A stretch of 64,000 nucleotides of DNA from Paenibacillus silvisoli (GTDB taxonomy: Bacteria; Bacillota; Bacilli; Paenibacillales; Paenibacillaceae), in the NCBI RefSeq assembly GCF_030866765.1, contig NZ_CP133017.1, positions 4,012,001 through 4,076,000 on the forward strand, in the 5' to 3' direction. Shown here piece by piece: positions 34,687 to 42,641 of this stretch. Position 1 is the stretch's first letter; each line of letters begins with the position of its first letter. The notes below the pieces were generated by a model. The model saw only the letters and a list, made by a program, of their open reading frames with translations. It had not been told where the DNA came from and searched no databases. The position numbers were made by a program, and so were the translations under genes.

Positions 34687-35748
34687 TTGAATCAGAAATT
34701 GTTTTTTACTTTGCTTATTGGGTTATTTGTCCTGAGCGGCATCAGTCATTACGCGCATTTCGGCACGACCATTGAGTTTATCATTTCAGCGGCTGCCATT
34801 CTGTTCGTTGCGGGCTTCCTGGGCAAAGCGACCGAGAGCGTCGCCCATTACGCCGGACAGCGGCTCGGCGGTTTTCTGAACGCGACGTTCGGTAACGCGG
34901 CGGAGCTCATTATCGCCATTTTCCTCGTTCGCGAAGGACTTTTCGACATGGTGAAAGCGAGCATCACCGGCTCCATCATCGGAAACCTGCTGCTTGTGCT
35001 CGGTGCGAGCGTCCTGCTCGGCGGCTTGAAGTTCAAGGAGCAAAACTTTAACGTGCAGCTGGCCAGCCACAATTCATCGCTCATGATTTTGGCGGTCATC
35101 GCGCTCGGCATTCCGGCCATCTTTATTTCGAACCAGCACTTCTCCTCCGGAAGCGCTGAATTTCTGAGCATCACCATCGCGATCATTCTGATCGTCGCGT
35201 ACATCTTGTGGCTGATCTTCTCCATGGTTACGCACAAAGATATATTGGAAGATGTCGAAGAGACGACGCCGGACCATGGCGAAGAGCCGACCTGGTCGAG
35301 AAACACGTCCATTCTCTTCCTCATCCTGGCAACGGCCATGACGGCTTTCGTCAGCGAATGGCTCGTCAGCACCTTACATACGTTCACGGCGGATTTCGGG
35401 TTATCCGAAGTGTTTGTCGGCGCCTTCCTCATCGCCATCGTCGGCAACGCGGCGGAACACAGCGCGGCGGTCATGCTGGCCATGAAGAACAAGATCGGCG
35501 CGGCCGTCGAAATCGCGGTCGGCAGCAGCTTGCAGATTGCCCTGTTTGTAGCCCCGGTGCTCATTCTGGTCAGTACGCTGTTCGGCGAGACGATGGATAT
35601 CGTCTTCAGTCCGATCGAGCTGGCGGCCATTGCCGTCTCCGTCTTTATCGCCAAGTCCATATCGAAGGACGGCAGGACGAACTGGTACGAAGGCGCGCTC
35701 CTGTTGATCGTCTACATTATTCTAGGCATTTCGTTCTACCTGGTGTAG
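34687..35748 (+). CDS. Ca2+/H+ antiporter, CAX family (ChaA/YfkE-like)
   Basis: 353-residue membrane exchanger with eleven or so helices and the two inverted alpha-repeats GNAAELIIAIF and GNAAEHSAAVM, whose glutamates bind Ca2+. An acidic cytoplasmic loop (DVEETTPDHGEEP) lies between the halves. The start is a TTG at 34687 with GAGGTG 8 nt upstream. Together with the P-type ATPase at 18-21 kb the window carries two independent calcium exporters. Confidence 0.92.
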   Translation: MNQKLFFTLLIGLFVLSGISHYAHFGTTIEFIISAAAILFVAGFLGKATESVAHYAGQRLGGFLNATFGNAAELIIAIFLVREGLFDMVKASITGSIIGNLLLVLGASVLLGGLKFKEQNFNVQLASHNSSLMILAVIALGIPAIFISNQHFSSGSAEFLSITIAIILIVAYILWLIFSMVTHKDILEDVEETTPDHGEEPTWSRNTSILFLILATAMTAFVSEWLVSTLHTFTADFGLSEVFVGAFLIAIVGNAAEHSAAVMLAMKNKIGAAVEIAVGSSLQIALFVAPVLILVSTLFGETMDIVFSPIELAAIAVSVFIAKSISKDGRTNWYEGALLLIVYIILGISFYLV

Positions 35749-35754
35749 AAAGCA

Positions 35755-35792
35755 GCCCTTAACCGCCTTCCGGCCGTTAAGGGCATTTTTTT
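35755..35792 (+). terminator. Terminator of cax
   Basis: GCCCTTAAC ... GTTAAGGGC hairpin (35755-35763, 35776-35784) followed by ATTTTTTT. Confidence 0.88.
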
Positions 35793-35820
35793 ATTGCAAG
35801 ACGGTTTTCCGCCGTCGTTG

Positions 35821-35826
35821 TATAAT
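35821..35826 (+). promoter_or_regulatory. -10 element of the PAS-HD-GYP gene
   Basis: A consensus TATAAT just after the cax terminator, with only a weak -35. Transcription would start near 35833, which rules out the earlier in-frame start codon at 35794 for the next gene. Confidence 0.55.
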
Positions 35827-35862
35827 AAGAGGACTTTATTAGCTGGGAGGCACACGAGCGGC

Positions 35863-36858
35863 TTGAACACACCATTCTCATACTACTTAATGCTAGCGGA
35901 CGCCGTTATTATTACCGATCATACTCACCGGATCGTCGCCATAAACGATGCCTATGAACGGATTACCGGACATAAGCGCGAGGAAATTATCGGGTTGCAG
36001 GCAGGCATATTGAAATCCGGTCTTACGCCGAAAAAAACGTATGACCAACTGAAGCAGCATTTGATGAACGGCCAGCCGTGGTCGGGCGTTTTCGTCAATC
36101 GGAAGCGCAATAAGGAGCTGTGGCACTCCAATATTACGATTTCGCCGATCTCGTTGGACGGTTCGGTCTATTTCATCGGCATATTTAGAGATTTGGGACA
36201 AATTACGGACGGCCTGTACGTTTCGGAGAAGCGCAAAAACAAGATCCAGCATGAAATTTTGAAGGTGCTCGCTTTGTCCTGCGAAATTCGGGATCCGCAT
36301 ATCGAGAGTCACCTCATGCGCGTCCAGCAGTTAACCGAACAGCTCCTTCACGCCTATAATGAGAACAACGGCGGCTTGTTATCGGAGGACTACATACAGC
36401 AGGTGACAAATGCCAGCATTATGCATGATATCGGCAAATCGGGCATTCCGGAAGGGATTTTGTACAAGCCGGGCAAGCTGACCTTCTACGAGCGCAATAT
36501 TATCGAGACGCATCCGTTGATCGGCGCCGATATTTTGAATCGCATTTCGCATGAGCTCGATGACGAGCTGTTCAAGGAAGAAATGCTGATCTCGAAATCG
36601 ATCGTCGAATACCATCATGAAAAATGGGACGGAACGGGCTATCCGCACCAGCTCCAAGGTGACGGTATTCCGTTCGAAGCGCAGATCGTGTCCATCGTCG
36701 ACGTTTATGACGCCCTGACGAGCAGAAGGGCATATAAAGACTCGTGGACCCACGAGCAGACGATGGACTACTTCCGGTCTCAGAAAGGCTCCGCCTTTAA
36801 TCCTGAGCTGGTCGATATTTTCATCCCGATGTTTAGCAAGCAGGCACTCCCTGCTTAA
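35863..36858 (+). CDS. PAS domain-HD-GYP phosphohydrolase
   Basis: 331 residues. N-terminal PAS sensor (MLADAVIITDHTHRIVAIND to YFIGIFRDL) and C-terminal HD-GYP domain with MHDIGKSGIPEGILYKPG, THPLIGADIL, YHHEKWDGTGYP and IVDVYDALTSRRAYK. HD-GYP enzymes hydrolyse cyclic di-GMP; all named metal residues look intact. I use the TTG at 35863 behind GGGAGG because the candidate promoter lies downstream of the alternative at 35794; a start at the internal Met of MLADAV is also possible. It could oppose the GGDEF protein at 39.8 kb. Confidence 0.85.
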   Translation: MNTPFSYYLMLADAVIITDHTHRIVAINDAYERITGHKREEIIGLQAGILKSGLTPKKTYDQLKQHLMNGQPWSGVFVNRKRNKELWHSNITISPISLDGSVYFIGIFRDLGQITDGLYVSEKRKNKIQHEILKVLALSCEIRDPHIESHLMRVQQLTEQLLHAYNENNGGLLSEDYIQQVTNASIMHDIGKSGIPEGILYKPGKLTFYERNIIETHPLIGADILNRISHELDDELFKEEMLISKSIVEYHHEKWDGTGYPHQLQGDGIPFEAQIVSIVDVYDALTSRRAYKDSWTHEQTMDYFRSQKGSAFNPELVDIFIPMFSKQALPA

Positions 36859-36882
36859 TGTAATGCGAGCATGCGCAAGCAA

Positions 36883-36918
36883 AAGAAGACGTCCCGAATG
36901 ACGGGGCGTCTTCTTTAT
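36883..36918 (+). terminator. Terminator of the PAS-HD-GYP gene
   Basis: AAGAAGACGTCCCG / CGGGGCGTCTTCTT stem with loop AATGA, followed by TTATG. Confidence 0.8.
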
Positions 36919-36959
36919 GTACGACAGCTATCGGAGCAGCAGCGCTATGTCGCTCGATG

Positions 36960-37244
36960 CTATCCGTTATTTAACGCCTCATACAGCTGCGCTAAGTTAC
37001 GCTCTAGTTTGTTAATGATCTCTTTGCCAACCGCTTCGCCAACCAGCCCTGCCCGAATCGCAAAATCGATTTCTCTGGAAAAGCCGTATATTTGAGTGTC
37101 CAACACCTCTTCATAGAGCGGACATTTTCTCGTCGCCAAATTTTCCATTTGCACTTCGATCAACTTTTCGATTTTATTGGCATCCTCGTGAAGGAGATTG
37201 AGCGCTTTTTGATGCAGATGAATAAGAACATCGGATGAAGACAT
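36960..37244 (-). CDS. ylaN: YlaN family protein (DUF1507)
   Basis: 94 residues matching YlaN: LHQKALNLLHEDANKIEKLI, CPLYEEVLDTQIYGFSREID and FAIRAGLVGEAVGKEII. In Gram-positives YlaN has been linked to iron homeostasis through Fur and can be essential under iron limitation. AGGAGG lies 8 nt before the ATG. In Bacillus ylaN is next to ftsW; here three genes intervene. Confidence 0.93.
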   Translation of the reverse strand: MSSSDVLIHLHQKALNLLHEDANKIEKLIEVQMENLATRKCPLYEEVLDTQIYGFSREIDFAIRAGLVGEAVGKEIINKLERNLAQLYEALNNG

Positions 37245-37323
37245 CGTACTCCTCCTTAGTGCGTAGTGCTTTTCCCTTTATCTATTCTTTATATTAGTCG
37301 AAAACGAAGGAATGTACAAGGTC

Positions 37324-37363
37324 AAAACAAGAAGCGCCCCGCCAATGTAAGGCGGAGCGCTTC
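37324..37363 (-). terminator. Terminator of the HPr-like gene
   Basis: GAAGCGC-CCGCC stem (37331-37343 with 37351-37363), followed on the minus strand by TTGTTTTG. Confidence 0.78.
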
Positions 37364-37386
37364 TAAAATATAATGAAACTGCGATT

Positions 37387-37626
37387 TTATTCAACTACGG
37401 TTACTTTCAGATTATGCTTTTCGAACACTTCCGCCAATGCCGCTTTCGCTTCTGCAGCGTCTGCGCCATGAACGTGAAGCTCGTAGGAATGTCCACCGAC
37501 CAATGTCGTGAATAGTCCGAGGATGCTCTTTACGTCGATGTACTTGTTGTCAGCTTGAAGTACAATAGACGATTGGAATTTATTCGCCGTTTGTGAGATG
37601 TCTACGATAGCCGCGTTATTGGACAT
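37387..37626 (-). CDS. HPr-like protein lacking the phospho-histidine loop
   Basis: 79 residues. ANKFQSSIVLQADNKYIDVK followed by SILGLF aligns with the HPr/Crh region ANRFTSDVFLEKDGKKV ... KSIMGLM, so the HPr-kinase serine is kept (Ser34 here, Ser46 in HPr). The N-terminal strand and the H15ARPA loop are replaced by MSNNAAIVDISQT. A GGAGG 7 nt before the ATG and an upstream in-frame stop show the short start is real. Without the histidine it cannot carry phosphate in the PTS; a Crh-like regulatory role through the serine is possible. Confidence 0.8.
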   Translation of the reverse strand: MSNNAAIVDISQTANKFQSSIVLQADNKYIDVKSILGLFTTLVGGHSYELHVHGADAAEAKAALAEVFEKHNLKVTVVE

Positions 37627-37704
37627 GGGAATCCCTCCATAATTTAGTTGCTGTCATTAACTTCATTCATCATAACCCGATTTTTATTTTCCAGCAAGAG
37701 CTAA

Positions 37705-38820
37705 TTATTTTAGGTTTTCGGGATTCAAGCCTTCCAGCTCGGGAATGACGAAGAGGCCGTCTTTGCGGATCAAACGGTCGTCGAAGTATACCTCGCCGCC
37801 GCCGTACTCCGGTCTTTGAATGAGGACAAGGTCCCAGTGAACGACCGAACGGTTGCCGTTGTCGGTTTCCTCGTAAGCTTGGCCCGGCGTGAAGTGCAGG
37901 CTGCCCGCGATCTTCTCGTCGAACAAAATATCTTTCATCGGATGGAGAATGTACGGGTTGAAGCCAAGGCTGAACTCCCCGATGTAACGCGCGCCTTCGT
38001 CCATGTCGAGAATTTGGTTGAGCTTCTCGGTGTTGTTGCTTGTCGCTTCGACGATTTTGCCATCCTTGAACGTAAACTTAATGTTCTCGAACGTCACGCC
38101 GGAATATACGGATGGCGCGTTGTACGTAATGGTGCCTTGCACGGATTCGCGAACCGGGCAGCTGAACACTTCGCCGTCCGGAATATTTTTCTGGCCGGAG
38201 CATTTTTCGGCGCCGATGCCTTTGATGGAGAAGGTGAGATCCGTACCGGGCGACACGATCCGAACGCGATCGGTCTTGCTCATCAATTCCGCAAGCGGGT
38301 CCATCGCTTTATCCATTTTCGCGTAATCCAGATTGCACACGTTGAAATAGAAATCTTCGAACGCTTCCGTGCTCATGTTCGCCAGCTGCGCCATGGAATC
38401 GTTCGGGTAGCGCAAAACGACCCATTTCGTGTGTTTAACGCGCTGCTCGGAGTGGATCGGATGACGGTAATATTTTTCGTACAGGTTCATTTTGTCGCTA
38501 GGCACGTCGGCCAACGAGTTGATGTTTTCACCCGCGCGAATGGCGATATAGCCGTCCATCGCTTCCATCCGCTTCAAGTCGAATGACGCCCACAGCTTGA
38601 TTTGCTCTTCCGTCGCGTTCATCAGCATCGAGCGCAGCACGGAACGGTCGCTCGTTTCCACGAACGGACGTCCGCCTTTCTTCGCTACTTCCTCGATCAG
38701 GCATTTCGCCAGCTCGCGCTCCGAGCCGATCATATCGATAAGGACATTCTCTCCAGGCTGTACATCGATGGAATATCCGACTAAATTTTCCGCAAGCTTC
38801 TGCATACGGGGATCACGCAT
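37705..38820 (-). CDS. Aminopeptidase, M29 family (AmpS/PepS-like)
   Basis: 371-residue two-metal aminopeptidase of the thermophilic aminopeptidase family. Landmarks: MQKLAENLVGYSIDVQPGENVLI, GQKNIPDGEVFSCPV (metal Glu), YIGEFSLGFNPYI, ILFDEKIAGSLHFTPGQAYE and SVVHWDLVLIQR. The ATG at 38820 has GGAGGG 10 nt upstream. Single gene in an unremarkable context. Confidence 0.9.
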   Translation of the reverse strand: MRDPRMQKLAENLVGYSIDVQPGENVLIDMIGSERELAKCLIEEVAKKGGRPFVETSDRSVLRSMLMNATEEQIKLWASFDLKRMEAMDGYIAIRAGENINSLADVPSDKMNLYEKYYRHPIHSEQRVKHTKWVVLRYPNDSMAQLANMSTEAFEDFYFNVCNLDYAKMDKAMDPLAELMSKTDRVRIVSPGTDLTFSIKGIGAEKCSGQKNIPDGEVFSCPVRESVQGTITYNAPSVYSGVTFENIKFTFKDGKIVEATSNNTEKLNQILDMDEGARYIGEFSLGFNPYILHPMKDILFDEKIAGSLHFTPGQAYEETDNGNRSVVHWDLVLIQRPEYGGGEVYFDDRLIRKDGLFVIPELEGLNPENLK

Positions 38821-38893
38821 GGTTTAATACCCTCCAATATTATGAATTCTTACCTATCCTACCATGTTTCTCACGCCGATGCACGCATGAGCG

Positions 38894-39631
38894 TTATAAC
38901 GCTCTGCCATCCAAACCCATAAATGCCAGCTTCGTGACCCGGGTTTCCGTACGAGACTGGCCGTCCGCCTTGTAGTTCAGCCTCGTCTTCTCCTCCAGCT
39001 TCAGCGGCAGCAGCTTCTTCCGGTCGATAATGAGCCGGTACTGCGACTGAACTTGAAGCGAATCCAGCATCGCTTCCAGCTGCGCTTTAGAACGGGAAAG
39101 CTCCTCTCTCCATTCCTTATCAAGGGCGGACGACTTCCCGCTCCCCGTTGACTGCTTGCTTTTCATGCCATGGTCGGAAGCCGAGGGTACCTTCTTCTCC
39201 AGTGCGCTGAATTCATTTCTTAGCTTCGTCGTCCACATTTCTTTCGACTTCTTCTCGTCGGCCTTAATACGCAGCACCGCCGTACGATTGCCCGACTCGG
39301 CCGGGAGCAGCTCCGTCGTTTGAGCCGAAGCTTCGACCTGCCTTAGAAATTCCAGCGGGTGAATGGTGGACGCGACCGAATCCGGATTGTTCGCCTTCAC
39401 CCGCACATTGTTATGATTCTCGACGGTTCCTTGAAACGTCATCGCTTTAATCGGCGAGATCTCCGTCAAGCCGATCCCCGTGTCCCCAGAAAACGCGTAT
39501 TTATCAACGCCGGACAGCCCGGACACGGATAAAGAAAGCAGTTCTTCCGGCGTCTTATTGTCCGCTGCAGAACCGCAGCCGGTTGCCGTCAGCAGCAAGC
39601 CGCATGCCATTAACCATTTCGTTACGCTCAT
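38894..39631 (-). CDS. Putative lipoprotein of unknown function
   Basis: 245 residues with a type II signal peptide: MSVTKWLMACGLLLTATGC, lipidated Cys19 in the lipobox ATGC. The mature part has repeated beta-rich segments (YAFSGDTGIGLTEISPIKAM, YRLIIDRKKLLPLKLEEKTR) and a central lysine/serine-rich low-complexity stretch (MKSKQSTGSGKSS). The fold suggests a LolA/LppX-like or DUF-type outer-leaflet sensor protein, which is only a guess. GGAGG precedes the ATG. It lies just downstream of the diguanylate cyclase gene but after that gene's terminator. Confidence 0.78.
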   Translation of the reverse strand: MSVTKWLMACGLLLTATGCGSAADNKTPEELLSLSVSGLSGVDKYAFSGDTGIGLTEISPIKAMTFQGTVENHNNVRVKANNPDSVASTIHPLEFLRQVEASAQTTELLPAESGNRTAVLRIKADEKKSKEMWTTKLRNEFSALEKKVPSASDHGMKSKQSTGSGKSSALDKEWREELSRSKAQLEAMLDSLQVQSQYRLIIDRKKLLPLKLEEKTRLNYKADGQSRTETRVTKLAFMGLDGRAL

Positions 39632-39713
39632 TCATTCAGCCTCCAGCCACTCGCAGGTCTGCATATCTCCGGTTAGCGTCTGTTGCTTCGGGCCTCTTTA
39701 TGTAACGAAACGA

Positions 39714-39745
39714 CGAAAAAACGGCGGCACCGATGTGCCGCCGTT
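39714..39745 (-). terminator. Terminator of the diguanylate cyclase gene
   Basis: AACGGCGGCAC (39720-39730) / GTGCCGCCGTT (39735-39745), then six T on the minus strand. Confidence 0.88.
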
Positions 39746-39762
39746 CGCGCGTACCTGCTTAT

Positions 39763-41616
39763 TTATCCAATCATGATCCGGTTTCTGCCGTTGTTCTTCG
39801 CTTCGTACAAAGCCATATCCGCTCTGTAAAACAGTGACTCCACGCTAAGCTTGTCTTCTTCGAAGGTCCACTCGGACAGCCCGCACGAAACGGTCACTTC
39901 GGGCTTCGTATGCAGCTCGACCATGCTGCGGATGCGCTCGGCGATCCTGTAAGCTTGCATGGACCGGATTTGCGGCAAATAGACCGCCAGCTCTTCTCCG
40001 CCCCACCGCGCGGCGATGTCGCTGTCGCGAATGCAGCTGCGGATTACTTCGCTCACCTTGACCAGGATGCTGTCGCCGGTTAAGTGGCCGTACGTGTCGT
40101 TTACTTTTTTGAAGTGATCGATGTCGACGAGCACGAGCGAGCCGCACGGATCTTTGCGCTGTCTGAATTGAATTTGCTCGTTCAAATAATGCCGTGCGTA
40201 AAGCCCGGTCAAATTATCGGTAATGACCATCCTTCTCACTTCGGCATGCAGCGAAGCGTTCGAAATCGCCAGCGCGATATGGGTGGACAGCACTTGAAGC
40301 AGCTTGTAATTCTCATAGGAGAAATAGTTCGGATTTTTATGGGAGACCAGAATGACGCCGATTACCTCGGCGCCGGACATGACCGGCGCCGCGATCAGCG
40401 AACGGCATGCCGTTCCGTCCATCAGCTTGGAATCGACGAAGCGATTGGTCCAATAATCGGAAATGATAAGCGGCTCTTTCGTGCTGTTTATGATCCCGCA
40501 GAACCCGTAATCGGCCGTGTACGTTTCGTTAGCGGCCATCGGCACGTTGCTTGCCACGATTTGAAATTGATTGTGCTCCTTCGATAACTGAAGCACGTTG
40601 CAGTAGTCCGCTTTGAAAATATTCAATAGCTCCGTCATCGCGAAATCGAACACTTCGTTCAGCCTCAGCGACTGATTCAATCGTTTCGTCAGCTCGTTGA
40701 TAAGCTGCAGTTCATCGATCAGCAGGTTCGACTGCTCGAACAGCTTGGCGTTCTCGAACGCAGAGCCTGCCGTATCCGCAAGCATGACCAACGCCTTAAT
40801 ATCGGACTCGTCCCAATGCTCCGGAGGCGTGTCAAAGCTAAGCACGCCGTAAACGGCTTGCTTCCCGCTCATTGGAATGGCTGCCGATATGACCTCGTCC
40901 TCTGTATGGAGCAGCGGCTTTGCCGACAGGAACGAACGCGCGTATATATCTTCCGCGCCGTTCCGAAGCGGAAGCGGTTTTACCCGCGAATCGCCATTGA
41001 CATGGTCTTGCGACAAATATAAATTCACGGTCGCGCGCGGATAAAGAAGCGTCAAGTCCTGCAGCAGCACCTGAAGAACGGACGAGACGTCGTTCTGGTC
41101 GTGCAGCCGCTTCGCGATTTGGAACATCGTATCTTGATGGCGGGCTTCCTTCTCGTTTATCTGCTGCCGGCTGTGCAAATCCCCATAGAACAGCATGTCC
41201 AGCCGGTGATAGAACATCTGCGTGATGAGAAGTGCCGAAGTTTGTAATAGCGCTTGCAATTCTCTGCCCGGTGTTCGCCGGTCAAGCACCAGCCGCGCGA
41301 AGCAATTCGATCTTTCCGAACGCGTATATAGTGAGGCTTCAAATCGAGTATGATGGCCGTCTGCGACCGGCTGCTCAATGCCGATGACAGCTTGTCCGTT
41401 CGACAAGTACAGACCAAGATTGCCCTCTTCAAGAAGAGGCGAGTCGATTAATTTCGCATCCTGCTGCCATTGGAGGAAGCATTCTTTCATTAATTGTATG
41501 GCGTGCATGTCGTCGATGTCGCGAATCTCGCATTGCGGAAATATGGTGCCAGGCTGCTGCGCATTCGATGAAATTCCCGACCTGCTGTCTGTTTTATTCG
41601 TCCAATCAGCGTTCAC
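39763..41616 (-). CDS. GAF-GAF-GGDEF diguanylate cyclase
   Basis: 617 residues. An N-terminal region without clear homology (1-150), two GAF-like sensor domains (about 165-300 and 320-450; second has GFCGIINSTKEPLIISDY), and a GGDEF domain from about residue 455. The active-site loop is RWGGEEL (Gly539), an active variant, and an inhibitory I-site RDSD lies exactly five residues before it, so product inhibition is expected. GTG start at 41616 with GAGGTG 8 nt upstream. It makes cyclic di-GMP; the HD-GYP protein at 35.9 kb could degrade it. GAF ligands are unknown. Confidence 0.9.
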   Translation of the reverse strand: MNADWTNKTDSRSGISSNAQQPGTIFPQCEIRDIDDMHAIQLMKECFLQWQQDAKLIDSPLLEEGNLGLYLSNGQAVIGIEQPVADGHHTRFEASLYTRSERSNCFARLVLDRRTPGRELQALLQTSALLITQMFYHRLDMLFYGDLHSRQQINEKEARHQDTMFQIAKRLHDQNDVSSVLQVLLQDLTLLYPRATVNLYLSQDHVNGDSRVKPLPLRNGAEDIYARSFLSAKPLLHTEDEVISAAIPMSGKQAVYGVLSFDTPPEHWDESDIKALVMLADTAGSAFENAKLFEQSNLLIDELQLINELTKRLNQSLRLNEVFDFAMTELLNIFKADYCNVLQLSKEHNQFQIVASNVPMAANETYTADYGFCGIINSTKEPLIISDYWTNRFVDSKLMDGTACRSLIAAPVMSGAEVIGVILVSHKNPNYFSYENYKLLQVLSTHIALAISNASLHAEVRRMVITDNLTGLYARHYLNEQIQFRQRKDPCGSLVLVDIDHFKKVNDTYGHLTGDSILVKVSEVIRSCIRDSDIAARWGGEELAVYLPQIRSMQAYRIAERIRSMVELHTKPEVTVSCGLSEWTFEEDKLSVESLFYRADMALYEAKNNGRNRIMIG

Positions 41617-41791
41617 GGCAGCATCACCTCATTCTTGTATTGCCATTATGGATGAACCTGTTATTCTACAACTATACTTTAAAAAGCATCCAAATGCACT
41701 AGTTTTGGCATGAATTCAATAGGACTTTCGATTCAGCTTTCCTTGTGCTTCGGTTCCGGCAATTTCGCATGATTTTTCTAGAGGCTTTAGC

Positions 41792-41819
41792 TTGACATTA
41801 TGTGCGAAGCTTATATAAT
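41792..41819 (+). promoter_or_regulatory. rpsD promoter
   Basis: Consensus TTGACA (41792-41797) and TATAAT (41814-41819) with a 16-bp spacer, giving a leader of about 170 nt before rpsD. Confidence 0.88.
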
Positions 41820-41859
41820 ATTTATAGTTGAATACATGGGAACGGTTTTGTGTCACCCT

Positions 41860-41983
41860 CAAGAGACTGTCGCTAACATGCCTGCGGCTGAACATGCATG
41901 TTAGGACTTCATTGTTTCGGCAATGGGGCGATCGACAGCACTCGGCGAAACACCCATTTCAAACATCCCATTTGAAGAAGGAG
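41860..41983 (+). ncRNA. S4 autoregulatory mRNA leader
   Basis: A folded leader between the promoter and rpsD. Outer stem CTGTCG (41867-41872) with CGACAG (41933-41938); inside it CTAACATGC/GCATGTTAG (41873-41881, 41896-41904) and CATTG/CAATG (41910-41914, 41921-41925) form a three-way junction. A further TTCAAA/TTTGAA hairpin (41958-41963, 41971-41976) abuts the ribosome binding site. In B. subtilis free S4 binds such a leader and represses its own translation; the same mechanism is inferred here. Confidence 0.78.
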
Positions 41984-41994
41984 TTTTACGACAC

Positions 41995-42594
41995 ATGTCA
42001 AGATATACAGGCCCTAAGTTTAAACTAAGCCGTCGCCTCGGCATCTCCCTTAGCGGAACAGGCAAAGAATTGAAGCGCGCATTCCCTCCAGGCCAACACG
42101 GTCCGGGCCAACGCAAGAAAATGAGCGGCTATGGCATTCAATTGCAAGAGAAGCAAAAACTGCGCCACATGTACGGCGTAAACGAAAAACAATTCCGCAA
42201 CCTGTTTGACAAAGCATCGAAACTGAAAGGTATTGCCGGTGAAAACTTCATGGCCCTCCTTGAGAGCCGTCTGGACAACCTGGTTTACCGTCTTGGTTTC
42301 GCGAACTCCCGTGCGGGCGCTCGTCAGCTTGTCTCCCACGGTCACGTGACTGTAAACGGCAAAAAAGTCGACATCGCTTCGTACACCGTACAAACTGGCG
42401 ACGTAATCGGCCTGCGCGAGCGCAGCCGTGCACTGAAGTCGATTAAAGAAGCTTTGGCAGGCCGCAACTTCCTTCCAAACTACCTTGAATTCAACGATGC
42501 AGCTGTAGAAGGTAAATACGTTCGTCTTCCAGAACGTGCTGAACTTCCGCAAGAGATCGACGAGAAGCAAATCGTCGAGTTCTACAGCCGTTAA
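41995..42594 (+). CDS. rpsD: Ribosomal protein S4 (uS4)
   Basis: Primary 16S-binding protein of the small subunit, also an RNA-binding autoregulator. 199 residues beginning [20 protein letters not shown], with the S4 RNA-binding domain [20 protein letters not shown] and [15 protein letters not shown]. It is the zinc-free type (no N-terminal cysteine cluster). The ATG at 41995 has AAGGAG upstream; the earlier in-frame start at 41923 lies inside the leader RNA. Single gene with its own promoter and terminator. Confidence 0.97.
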   Translation: MSRYTGPKFKLSRRLGISLSGTGKELKRAFPPGQHGPGQRKKMSGYGIQLQEKQKLRHMYGVNEKQFRNLFDKASKLKGIAGENFMALLESRLDNLVYRLGFANSRAGARQLVSHGHVTVNGKKVDIASYTVQTGDVIGLRERSRALKSIKEALAGRNFLPNYLEFNDAAVEGKYVRLPERAELPQEIDEKQIVEFYSR

Positions 42595-42601
42595 TAACAA
42601 G

Positions 42602-42638
42602 AACGGTCCGAAGCTTTCGCTTCGGACCGTTTTTTTTT
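42602..42638 (+). terminator. rpsD terminator
   Basis: AACGGTCCGAAGC (42602-42614) / GCTTCGGACCGTT (42619-42631), loop TTTC, eight T. Confidence 0.93.
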
Positions 42639-42641
42639 CGT

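Noticed and set aside
37387-37626. The HPr gene ptsH
   Set aside because: The phospho-histidine loop is missing, so it cannot be the general PTS phosphocarrier.
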